Program-made: the position numbers and the translations under genes
The notes under the pieces: model-generated
What the model was told of the DNA's origin: nothing
Database searches by the model: none
Seen by the model: only the letters and a program-made list of their open reading frames with translations
Assembly: GCF_031732815.1 (NCBI RefSeq)
Contig: NZ_JAVMKF010000035.1
Span: 1-47,333, forward strand
Reading direction: 5' to 3'
Length of the DNA stretch: 47,333 bases
Source: Accumulibacter sp031732815
Lineage (GTDB): Bacteria > Pseudomonadota > Gammaproteobacteria > Burkholderiales > Rhodocyclaceae
Part shown: in pieces, positions 35,611 to 43,549 of the stretch
Layout of the letters: every line of letters begins with the position of its first letter
How positions within the stretch are numbered: position 1 is the stretch's first letter

Positions 35611-35729
35611 CCGCCTGCCGCCTGCCGCCTGCCGCCTGTCGCCTGTCGCCTGTCGCCTGTCGCCTGTCGCCTGTCGCCTGCCGCCTGCCGCCTGCCGCCT
35701 GCCGCCTGTTGCCTATTCCCTATCGCCTA
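35611..35729 (+). repeat. Heptanucleotide tandem array upstream of the NACHT gene
   Basis: Seventeen 7-bp units run in series: four CCGCCTG, six TCGCCTG, four CCGCCTG, then three decayed units (TTGCCTA, TTCCCTA, TCGCCTA). The block is non-coding in the annotation and ends 85 bases before the GTG start of the NACHT gene. The whole gap 35444-35814 holds no other feature I can support. Confidence 0.95.
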
Positions 35730-35814
35730 CCTCAGAACCGCGTAAGCGCTCGACCAGTCGCGTATCATCGCGGGCGGGGTATTTCGTCCAGTCCAGTAAT
35801 GAGCAGGGGAGCGA

Positions 35815-38800
35815 GTGGAGGCCGACTTATCGAGGCGGGCGTGCTGCTTGCGCGTGACGATTGCTTATCTGCCCAGGCTGAACTGGTCGCTGCTGCGCGC
35901 CGGTGTGCCGCTGATCTGGCGGCTGGCGGTCGAAAATTGCGGGGCAGCGGCGGTCGCCGGCTGCGCTTTGCGCATCGAGCTGCCAGGGTTTCTCGACTCG
36001 GGAGCGATCGCCTTGCGCGAGCTGGCACCGGGCGAGACGCTGGAACTCGACGCGGCGCGCCTGCCGTGGGTGCGGCGCGATTTCGCGCGCGCGGCGCAGT
36101 TGACCCGCGACGAGGAAACCTCGCTCCATCTGACGCTGCGCGCCAGCGATGGGCCGCTGGTCGGTAGCGCGCTGCGCGCCGGGCTGTGCCCGCTGACCTT
36201 GCTGCCGCCGGATGAATGGGTTCCGGGCCTGCGTTACGACGATGAGCGCGCGGCGTTCGCGCTCGATCCGCGGCTCGATCTGGCGCAGGCGACGATCGAT
36301 TTTCCCGGTGGCGGAACAGCGCAGCACGCGCGCAGCGAAGCCACGTGGCAGGGTCAGCCGCCGCTGCCGGCGGCGGTGGCGGCCTTGCTTTGCGCCGAGC
36401 ATCCGCAGGTCGAGCTGATCAAGGACGAAGCAATGCGCATTCTCGGCGACGTGCTCGGCAAGCCGCGCGCCTCGCTCGACGAAGCGGTGCGCGGCTCGCC
36501 CGAAGAGCGCAAGGCGGTCGTACACTCGCTGTTCATGGCGCTGCACCGCGTCTACCGGGAGGTGCAGCACGATGTCGAGCGCCTCAGCCTGGAACCGCGC
36601 AGCCAGCGGATACGCCTGCCCGCGGCGATTGCGCGCGGCGCGACCTGCGTCGATTTCTCGCTGCTGCTGTGCAGCGCGCTCGTCGCCTGCGGACTGCGCG
36701 CGCTGTTCGTACTGACCGCCGGCAGTGCGGGCCTCGGGCACGCGCTGGTCGCCTGCCGCCTGGCCGACGGCGACCCGGACACGGCCGTGCTGCTCACCGA
36801 CGCCGAAGCGCTGCTGCGCCAGGTCGACGCCGGAACGCTGTTGCTGGTCGACGTCACCGGCTTCGCGCGCGGCAGCGGCTTTCCGGCGGCGTGCCGCGAC
36901 GGCCGCGAACAAATTGCGGCGGGCACGCTGTGCTACGCGGTCGATCTCGCCGTCGCCGCCGACCCGACGCGCTGCGCGATCCGGCCGCTTCCCTGGCCCG
37001 CGCCAGCGCCGGCTGCTGCGCCAGCGCCGGCGCTACCATTTGCCCAACCGGTGCCGGCAACGCCGACGCCAGCGGCAACGCCGGCCGCCCCAGCCGTCGC
37101 AGCCGTCGCAGCCGCGCCGCTCCCCCGGGCGAGTACCTGGGAGCGCCTGAAAAGCTGGTTGTTCGACCGCCGCTACACGCGGCGTTACCGGCGCCGGGTC
37201 GCCGACGAGATGGCGAAATTCACCTTCCTCGGCGTCAAGGCGCTGGCGCTGGAGAAAATCTACGTCGGGCTGCAGGTCGGCGACTACGCGCCGCGCGAGC
37301 TGCTGCCGGACGAGCCGACGGCATCCGCCGACGGCGAGGCGCCCGCCTTGCCGCCCGCCGGAACGCCGGTCGACGTGCCGACGGCCTTGTCGCTCGCGCC
37401 GTCGCTGCTCGTGCTCGGCGACCCGGGATCGGGGAAAACGACGCTGCTGCGCCACCTGGCGCTGCAACTCGCGCGTCGCGACCCGTCGCTGGCCGACTTC
37501 GCCCGCGCGCGCGTGCCGCGCCGCGGCGCGTTGACACTGGCCCGCGTCTGCCGCGCGCTGTCCGGCGCCAACCTCTTCTGGGCCGGGTTCTGGTGCAGCG
37601 TCGCCGCGCTGCTCGTCTGCTTCGTCCAGGTGTTCTTCTCGCCGCTGCCGTGGCTGGCGCTTCTCGCCTGGCTGGCGCTGTTCGGCAGCTTGTTTTTTCT
37701 GGTGTTTCGATACCCTTCAAGACGTGTCATGGCGACTGCGTCGCTGCTTGTCGCCGGCGTCATGCTCTGGGCTGGAGTGCTGCAACCCGGACTCGTCGGG
37801 CGTTGGCCGCTGGCGCTGGTCGGCATCGCGTGGGCGATTGTCTCGTTTCCTGACTGGGTCAGGCTGCCGCTGGCTGCTCTGCGCGCCGGCTTGCAGCGCG
37901 TGACGCGCTATCCGCTGCCGGTGTATCTGACGCTGAACAACGCCAGCGCCGATGGCCGGCCGCTGCTCGCCCACCTGGCCGAGGTGCCCGGGCTTGCCGG
38001 AGTTCCGGCGGCGCCGGATTTCCTGGCGCGCAAGCTGGCGCGTGGCGAATGCGTGCTGCTGCTCGACGCGCTCGACGAGGTGGTCGATCCCGCCGCGCAT
38101 CGCCGCGTACTCGCCGAGATCGCTCGCCTGCGCAAGACTTGCGGTGCGCAGAACCAGATCGTCGTCAGTTCGCGCAGCGCGGGCTACCGGCACGCGCTCG
38201 AAGCGTTTCTGCCGCTCGAAGTGCAGCCTTTCGATTCGGCGCAGGTGCGGCGCTTCGTCGCCGCCTGGTTCGCTGCCGGCGAGCCGGCGAGCGCGGCAGC
38301 GCCGACCGACGGCGCCGCCGGATTGAACTCCGCGCTCGACAGCAACCCGCGACTCGCCTTGCTGGCGGCCAACCCCTTGCTGGTCTCGCTGATCAGCCTG
38401 CTCTACGAAAAGAACTGGCGTTTGCCCGCGCAGCGCGTCGACTTGTACGAACAGTGCGTCGAACTGCTCGACGAACTCTGGGACCAGCGGCGCGGCGTCG
38501 AACGTGCGGCGCGCTTCAGCCGCGAGCAGAAGCGGCACGCGCTGCTGGCGCTGGCCGCGCACCTGCAGCGCAAGGGCGCGCGCGTCTTCGAAGTGGACGA
38601 TCTGTGCGCAGCGCTTGCCCAAGCCGGCGGCACGCCGGCGCCCGTTACAATCGGCGGCACGCCGGCGCGCGTTACGATCGGCGCCACGCCGGCGCACGTC
38701 ATGATCGGCGGCCCGCCGGCGACCGTCGCCGTCAGCGACGCCCAGGCGCTCCTCGACGAGATTCTCGCGCACAGCGGGCTGCTGCGCCGCAAGTCGCGCT

Positions 38801-40056
38801 CGGCCTACGATTTCGTCCATCTCTCGTTTCAGGAGTACTTCGCCGCGTGCGATTTCCTCGCCCGCGACGCCGGCGACGAGTTGCTGGCGCAAGTCGGCGA
38901 AGCGTGGTGGCGCGAGGTCATCCGACTGTACGTGGCGATGGCGCCGCGAGCGCCGCAACTGCTCGCTGCGCTGCAGCGCGCCGATCTGCTGCTCGCCGCC
39001 GGCTGCCTGGCCGACGCGCGCGATCCGGGGACGAGCGAGTTCGCGGCCACCGCGCAGGCGATCATCGCCGATCTGGGCGAGCGCCTGCACGACGACGCGG
39101 CGGGCCGCCAGGCGGCGGCCGACGCACTTGCCGAATTGACCGAGCTGAGCGGCCGGCAAGCGAACGCGATCCTGCTTGCTGCGCTGGCCGACGCCGATCG
39201 CCCGGACCTCGCGCGTTCGGCGCTGCTGGCGCTTGCCCGTGCCGGCGACCCGGCGACGCAAGAGACGCTGTTCGCCGACCTCGGGCGGGCGCTGCGCCTG
39301 CTGCACGCGGGTCTGCCGCGAGCGGCCGGGGCCCAGCGCACGCGCATCCTGGCGCTGCTCGAAAGACTCGGGCAGCCGCTCGCCTACGTTCCCGCCGGCG
39401 ATTTCTGGATGGGCAGCGACGATGGCTATGCTGACGAAAAGCCGCGCCATCGACTCCGCCTTTCCGAGTACTGGATCGACCGCTACCCGGTGACCAACGC
39501 GCAGTACGCGAGCTTCGTCGAAGCCACCGGCTACCGCGCGCAGGGCGAATGGCGCGAGGCGGCTGGCTCCGGCCGCGAGCAGCATCCGGTGGTCAACGTC
39601 ACCTGGAACGACGCGCTCGCCTATGCAGAATGGTGCGGCAAGCACTTGCCGAGCGAAGCGCAGTGGGAGAAAGCGGCGCGCGGCAGCGATGGCCGTATCT
39701 GGCCGTGGGGCAACGTCTGGGATGGCAACCGCTGCAACGCGACGCGGCGGGGAACGACGCCCGTCGGCAGCTACCCGAGAGGCGTCAGCCCGTATGCTTG
39801 CCACGACATGGCCGGCAACGTCTTGGAGTGGGTGGCCGATTGGTACGATGCCGGCTATTACGCGCGCTCGCCGGGAAGCGATCCCCGCGGGCCGGAGAGC
39901 GGCGATTCCCGCGTGGTGCGCGGCGGCTCGTGGCGCAACTTCGGCCGGGGCGTGCGTTCCGCCTACCGTTACGCGTTCGGGCCTGGCTACCGCTACCAGT
40001 TCGTCGGGTTCCGGCTCGCCCTAGGTCACCGGGGGCCGGCGGAGCCGGCCCAATAG
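35815..40056 (+). CDS. Transglutaminase-like / NACHT NTPase / FGE-sulfatase fusion protein
   Basis: This is a 1,413-residue multidomain protein. Residues 1-190 are beta-rich. About 200-385 form a papain/transglutaminase-like domain with a putative triad Cys278 (ATCVDFS), His309 (LGHALVA) and Asp346 (LLVDVTGF). An Ala/Pro linker spans about 391-441. The NACHT domain has Walker A GDPGSGKTT (Lys541) and Walker B LLLDALDE (Asp751, Asp754, Glu755). Four or so membrane helices (about 585-690) lie between the two motifs. YDFVHLSFQEYFAACDFL near 1000 is typical after NACHT. Helical repeats follow, then an FGE-sulfatase domain from about 1188 (GDFWMGSDDG, GNVLEWVADWYD). GTG start chosen for its ribosome site AGGGGAG. 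It resembles a bacterial NLR-like sensor. Ligand and target unknown. Confidence 0.88.
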   Translation: MEADLSRRACCLRVTIAYLPRLNWSLLRAGVPLIWRLAVENCGAAAVAGCALRIELPGFLDSGAIALRELAPGETLELDAARLPWVRRDFARAAQLTRDEETSLHLTLRASDGPLVGSALRAGLCPLTLLPPDEWVPGLRYDDERAAFALDPRLDLAQATIDFPGGGTAQHARSEATWQGQPPLPAAVAALLCAEHPQVELIKDEAMRILGDVLGKPRASLDEAVRGSPEERKAVVHSLFMALHRVYREVQHDVERLSLEPRSQRIRLPAAIARGATCVDFSLLLCSALVACGLRALFVLTAGSAGLGHALVACRLADGDPDTAVLLTDAEALLRQVDAGTLLLVDVTGFARGSGFPAACRDGREQIAAGTLCYAVDLAVAADPTRCAIRPLPWPAPAPAAAPAPALPFAQPVPATPTPAATPAAPAVAAVAAAPLPRASTWERLKSWLFDRRYTRRYRRRVADEMAKFTFLGVKALALEKIYVGLQVGDYAPRELLPDEPTASADGEAPALPPAGTPVDVPTALSLAPSLLVLGDPGSGKTTLLRHLALQLARRDPSLADFARARVPRRGALTLARVCRALSGANLFWAGFWCSVAALLVCFVQVFFSPLPWLALLAWLALFGSLFFLVFRYPSRRVMATASLLVAGVMLWAGVLQPGLVGRWPLALVGIAWAIVSFPDWVRLPLAALRAGLQRVTRYPLPVYLTLNNASADGRPLLAHLAEVPGLAGVPAAPDFLARKLARGECVLLLDALDEVVDPAAHRRVLAEIARLRKTCGAQNQIVVSSRSAGYRHALEAFLPLEVQPFDSAQVRRFVAAWFAAGEPASAAAPTDGAAGLNSALDSNPRLALLAANPLLVSLISLLYEKNWRLPAQRVDLYEQCVELLDELWDQRRGVERAARFSREQKRHALLALAAHLQRKGARVFEVDDLCAALAQAGGTPAPVTIGGTPARVTIGATPAHVMIGGPPATVAVSDAQALLDEILAHSGLLRRKSRSAYDFVHLSFQEYFAACDFLARDAGDELLAQVGEAWWREVIRLYVAMAPRAPQLLAALQRADLLLAAGCLADARDPGTSEFAATAQAIIADLGERLHDDAAGRQAAADALAELTELSGRQANAILLAALADADRPDLARSALLALARAGDPATQETLFADLGRALRLLHAGLPRAAGAQRTRILALLERLGQPLAYVPAGDFWMGSDDGYADEKPRHRLRLSEYWIDRYPVTNAQYASFVEATGYRAQGEWREAAGSGREQHPVVNVTWNDALAYAEWCGKHLPSEAQWEKAARGSDGRIWPWGNVWDGNRCNATRRGTTPVGSYPRGVSPYACHDMAGNVLEWVADWYDAGYYARSPGSDPRGPESGDSRVVRGGSWRNFGRGVRSAYRYAFGPGYRYQFVGFRLALGHRGPAEPAQ
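38626..38733 (+). repeat. Four 27-bp repeats inside the NACHT gene
   Basis: Four in-frame 27-bp units encode nine-residue repeats GGTPAPVTI, GGTPARVTI, GATPAHVMI and GGPPATVAV. They form a linker just before the winged-helix-like segment that ends NACHT. Confidence 0.9.
39931..40020 (+). other. Candidate DGR variable region at the FGE C-terminus
   Basis: Codons 1373-1402 follow the pattern of diversity-generating retroelement variable repeats in C-type-lectin/FGE folds. There is a fixed frame (RGGSW, VRSAYR, P, R, GFRLA), and between these a set of codons ending in C: CGC, AAC, TTC, GGC, GGC, TAC, TTC, GGC, TAC, TAC, TTC. Each can arise from AAC by changing only adenines. GTC before GFRLA fits ATC changed the same way. 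No template repeat or reverse transcriptase is in the window, so this is an inference. Confidence 0.5.
40033..40051 (+). repeat. Palindrome 1 at the NACHT gene end
   Basis: GGGCCGG-CGGAG-CCGGCCC forms a perfect 7-bp stem with a five-base loop, 12 bases after the last GFRLA codon and inside the final codons of the gene. Confidence 0.9.
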
Positions 40057-40068
40057 GCCGGGGAGTAA

Positions 40069-40087
40069 GTGCCGGCGGAGCCGGCAC
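40069..40087 (+). repeat. Palindrome 2, same loop as palindrome 1
   Basis: GTGCCGG-CGGAG-CCGGCAC forms a perfect 7-bp stem with the same CGGAG loop, spaced 36 bases from palindrome 1. The core CCGGCGGAGCCGG is identical. Confidence 0.9.
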
Positions 40088-40088
40088 C

Positions 40089-40121
40089 CCGGGTAGTCGG
40101 CCGGGACGGACGGCTACCCGG
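40089..40121 (+). repeat. Inverted repeat 3 downstream of the NACHT gene
   Basis: CCGGGTAG at 40089-40096 pairs perfectly with CTACCCGG at 40114-40121 across a 17-base loop. It completes a dense block of hairpins between the two convergent genes. Confidence 0.7.
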
Positions 40122-40208
40122 CGGCCGGGTTGAGCTTGCGGGTGAGACGCCGTGCGGGCGATGGCCGACGAAGGAACCGGGGGGATGCGCAATCGCAAGG
40201 CGAGGATC

Positions 40209-40245
40209 GCGCGGCGCGCGCAGCGCGCCGCGCCGCGTTTTTTTT
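40209..40245 (+). terminator. Intrinsic terminator of the NACHT gene
   Basis: An 11-bp perfect stem (GCGCGGCGCGC with GCGCGCCGCGC), a three-base loop and eight T in a row make a strong plus-strand terminator, 23 bases before the end of the convergent hydrolase-CHAT gene. Confidence 0.9.
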
Positions 40246-40267
40246 CTCGCTGCTCGTCAGCCGCCCG

Positions 40268-43200
40268 TCAATCGAACAGCAGGCGCGCGTACGGGTCGCC
40301 GAAGTAGGCGTAGGCGAGCGCTGTCGGGTCGTCGCTCGCCGCGCGGCGCCGTTCGACGAGTGCTTCGCCGACGCTGTAGCCGGCCTTGAGCTTGCGGTAG
40401 AAAGCAACGCCGAAGGTGGCGGCCTTGGCGTCGAGCACCGGCCAGTACGGCGCGACGACACCGCTCCAGCCGCTGGCGATGCAGTTGCCGGCAAAACCGC
40501 CGGCGCGCCCGAGAACGCGCCCGCCGCGGCCGACGGTGCACGCGTTGAGGAAGAGCAGCGGCTGCCGCGTATGGCCCAGGCGGCTGGAGGCGAAGGCCAT
40601 CGCCGGGATCGACTCGCCGCCCTCGAGCGCGAGCGCCGCCAGGTCGGCGTTGGCGCCAGCTTCGCCGTGGCCGGAGAAATGCACCAATTGCGCGTCGCCG
40701 TCGCGCAGCAGCTCGTCGAGCCGCCGGCGCGTCGCCGGTGTCAGCGGCTGCGCGCAGGGCAGCAGCGCGCGCAGTTGCTGCAACTCGTCGGCGGCGCAGG
40801 GCAGGCCGCTGTCGCTCGCCGCCGGGACGACGATCGCCATGCGCGCCACCGGCAGCGCCTGCGGCTGCGGGCGGGCAGCGGTCGCCGGCAGCCAGCGGCC
40901 GAGCAGATGCGCGCTGCCGAGCGGCGGCAGTTCGACGAAGCGGCCGTCGATCGTACCGCTCGGGCGGATCAGCTCCCAGGGAAACGATAATTCGTCAGCG
41001 AAAATGGACAGCGAGCGCGGCGGCTCGTCGAGCGCCATCAGCCGCAGGTACTCGTCGCGGAAGGCTTGCGGCAGATGCAGCCAGAGCTGCTTGCCGAGGT
41101 CGGCGAGCGTCGTCAGAAAGGCTTCGTTCCAGGCGGCGACGGCGGCATCGTAGGCGGCAGCGGACAAGCCGTCGTCGGGGAAGCGCGCGAAGCTCGGGTC
41201 GAGCGCCTGCGCGAGGTAGCTCGCCAGTTCCTGGCCGTCGAGATCGAAACTGCCGAAGTCGCGCGCTTCGTACTCGGCGCCGGGAATCTGGCAGCGCAGA
41301 GTGAGCGTGAACACCTCGCAGCCGATCTGCGGCCGGCGCAGGATGACGACCAGGTCGGCTGCCTGGCGTGGCTGCCGCGCCAGGCGAAGCGTGCTGCGCC
41401 GCGCCGGACGCTCCGCCGCGGCTTGCGGCGCAGCACGCGCATCGTGCGCGGCGGGGCTGCCATGCGCATCGTGCGCACGATGCGTGTCATCCGCCGGGAC
41501 GACCAGCGTGCGCTGCGTGACGCCGCCGACGCAGTCGTTGCCGCGAAAGAACGAGACGGCGATCGTCCGCTCGACCGGCGCGCTGCCCGGGTCGAGCGCG
41601 GTCAGCCGAAAGCGCGCGGTTTCGCATGCGGCGTCGCGCTCGCGCAGCAGGCGCAGCGTCGCGTGCCGCGCGCCGGCGATGGAAAATCCCGGTGCGCTGA
41701 CTTCGGTGACGAGTTCGATCTCGTCGCTGCCGGCGGCGAAGGCGAGCGCCATTCTCCCGGCCGCCGGCACGCTGTTCGCCGGCAGTTCGAGACGGACGAC
41801 GAGGTCGGCGCTGGCGCCGGCGGCGAGCCGCTCACAGAAATCGACTGCGGGTTCGCGGCACACCGTATCCTCGCGCCCGCCCGGCGCGGCGCGCCAGGCG
41901 GCAGCGTCGCGCGTATCGTGCGCGTGCCCCGCGCCGCGCGGGGGCTGGGGGGGCGGGCCGCGAAAGGCCGGGCGGCGGGCCAGCGCCGCCTGCCGCACGC
42001 GCTCGAAATGCGCCTCGATATGCGCCAGCGTGCGCGGCTCGGCGAAGAACGCGGTGTGCCAGACGCCGTCGGCAGCGGCGTAGCGCAGCGCGTCGGCAAT
42101 CGGAAACGAGGGGTGGCCATTCGCCGCGAAAACGCCGTCGGTCGGCACGACGAGGTCGTTGGCCAGCGCCTTGCCGTCGACGGTGAACACGCGATCGACC
42201 AGCGCGTCGGCGACGCCGGCAAAGCGATCGATCAGCCAGCCGTTGTCGCGCCCCGGCTGCGCTGCGAAGTCGGCGGCAGCGGCACTGTAGAGCGCCGGGC
42301 TGCGCTGCGCATTGCGGTTCAGCGTATCGACGATGTAGCCGCGCTGCATGCCGAGCGCGGCGATTCCCGGCAGCTCGTCGGTGATCGCGTACACGGCGAG
42401 CGTCACCAGGCCGAGCAGGACTTCGGCCGAGTAGGTCGCCGGTTCGTCCGGGAAAGCGGTGAGCAGGTTGCTGTAGAGGTCGATCAGCTCGCGCAGGTGT
42501 GCGGCGTCACCGAGCGGCGAGCCGGCGTTCGGCGTCGCGGCAAAATAGACGCTGCGCCAGCGGCAGGTGCTGGCGGGCAGCAGTTCAGCGCCGCGTTCGG
42601 CGAGCGTGCGCGCGACGATGCCGCCGCGACTGTGGCAGACGATGTCGAAGACCAGCGCTTCGTTCGGCGCCTGGCGTGCGATCATCTGCAGCAGTTGGCG
42701 CGCGTTGTCCTCGGGCGAAACGCTCACCGTCGGGTGGTTGAACGCCAGCAGGCGGCCGTCGTAGCGCTCGTACCAGCTTTGCAGCGCACTGCGCGGCAAA
42801 GCCGAGAGCATGCCTTCGACCGAGCTGAAGATGCCGTGCACCAGCAGCAACACCGGCCCGGCGCGCAGGCGCGACCAGTCGACGCTCGCTTCGTTTGCCG
42901 CCGGCGGCCGACGGTAGTTGTCGGGCGTCGGCTGCCAGAGGAATTGCGGACGATGGCGCTGCTCGACTTTCTCCGCGAACCAGCGCAGCGGATCACCGAG
43001 CAAGGCCGACAGCGCGGGCACGATCAGCACCTTGAAAATCTTGCGCCCGACGGTGGTCAACGGCCCGCGCAGGCTGCGTCGCGGCAGTCCACCGCGCAGG
43101 CTGCCGCGCGCCGGCGCGCTGCGCAAGGGGATGACGAAAACCGGCGGCGCCGGCCTGCGCCAAGGAGCGCGCGCGGGCGATTCGGCTGCCGTCGCCAAGT

Positions 43201-43549
43201 GCCAACTGACGCCGCCCGATTCGTCCTGATAAAGGACGACGCGCGGCGCCGCATCGCCTGCGGGGATCGCCGGGCGCAGCGTCAGCCGGTCGTCGGCGCC
43301 GGCGCGCAGCTCGCTCGCTTCGAGGCTGATCGTTTCCTGCTCACGAATGCCGAGTTCCTTCAGCGCACGCGTGAAGCTCACCGCGCTATCGGCCTGCGCC
43401 GGAACGGCCGCCGAGCGCAGCGCTCCGCTCTCCGGGCGCCGCTGGTGCACCCAGCCGTTGCCGCCGAGTCCCTCGATGATCGTTCCATTGCCGAAGCGTA
43501 TCGGCGCCGGCTCCACCGCCGTATCGAGCTGCCTGCTTTCCTCTGCCAT
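40268..43549 (-). CDS. Alpha/beta-hydrolase and CHAT protease fusion protein
   Basis: This 1,093-residue protein has an N-terminal region of about 220 residues, then an alpha/beta hydrolase (VLLLVHGIFSS near 235; nucleophile Ser307 in VCHSRGGIVAR) of the PGAP1/lipase-like kind. A beta-rich middle, an Ala/His linker and a C-terminal CHAT caspase-like peptidase follow. The CHAT dyad is visible: His961 in VHFSGHGE and Cys1004 in LFLNACTVG. CHAT proteases are effectors in bacterial conflict and gasdermin-like systems, and the hydrolase could attack lipids or esters. The frame extends to 43936 through the 7-bp array. The ATG at 43549 is chosen for its ribosome site AAGGGGGAG. It faces the NACHT-FGE gene. 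Confidence 0.87.
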   Translation of the reverse strand: MAEESRQLDTAVEPAPIRFGNGTIIEGLGGNGWVHQRRPESGALRSAAVPAQADSAVSFTRALKELGIREQETISLEASELRAGADDRLTLRPAIPAGDAAPRVVLYQDESGGVSWHLATAAESPARAPWRRPAPPVFVIPLRSAPARGSLRGGLPRRSLRGPLTTVGRKIFKVLIVPALSALLGDPLRWFAEKVEQRHRPQFLWQPTPDNYRRPPAANEASVDWSRLRAGPVLLLVHGIFSSVEGMLSALPRSALQSWYERYDGRLLAFNHPTVSVSPEDNARQLLQMIARQAPNEALVFDIVCHSRGGIVARTLAERGAELLPASTCRWRSVYFAATPNAGSPLGDAAHLRELIDLYSNLLTAFPDEPATYSAEVLLGLVTLAVYAITDELPGIAALGMQRGYIVDTLNRNAQRSPALYSAAAADFAAQPGRDNGWLIDRFAGVADALVDRVFTVDGKALANDLVVPTDGVFAANGHPSFPIADALRYAAADGVWHTAFFAEPRTLAHIEAHFERVRQAALARRPAFRGPPPQPPRGAGHAHDTRDAAAWRAAPGGREDTVCREPAVDFCERLAAGASADLVVRLELPANSVPAAGRMALAFAAGSDEIELVTEVSAPGFSIAGARHATLRLLRERDAACETARFRLTALDPGSAPVERTIAVSFFRGNDCVGGVTQRTLVVPADDTHRAHDAHGSPAAHDARAAPQAAAERPARRSTLRLARQPRQAADLVVILRRPQIGCEVFTLTLRCQIPGAEYEARDFGSFDLDGQELASYLAQALDPSFARFPDDGLSAAAYDAAVAAWNEAFLTTLADLGKQLWLHLPQAFRDEYLRLMALDEPPRSLSIFADELSFPWELIRPSGTIDGRFVELPPLGSAHLLGRWLPATAARPQPQALPVARMAIVVPAASDSGLPCAADELQQLRALLPCAQPLTPATRRRLDELLRDGDAQLVHFSGHGEAGANADLAALALEGGESIPAMAFASSRLGHTRQPLLFLNACTVGRGGRVLGRAGGFAGNCIASGWSGVVAPYWPVLDAKAATFGVAFYRKLKAGYSVGEALVERRRAASDDPTALAYAYFGDPYARLLFD
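41465..41484 (+). repeat. 20-bp perfect palindrome inside the hydrolase-CHAT gene
   Basis: CGCATCGTGC is followed directly by its own complement-reverse, with related copies of GCGCATCGTGCGC near 41437 and a looser one near 41910. It encodes the Ala/His/Asp linker before CHAT. Confidence 0.85.

Noticed and set aside
35611..35729. CRISPR array
   Set aside because: Units are 7 bp without spacers. It is a simple tandem repeat.
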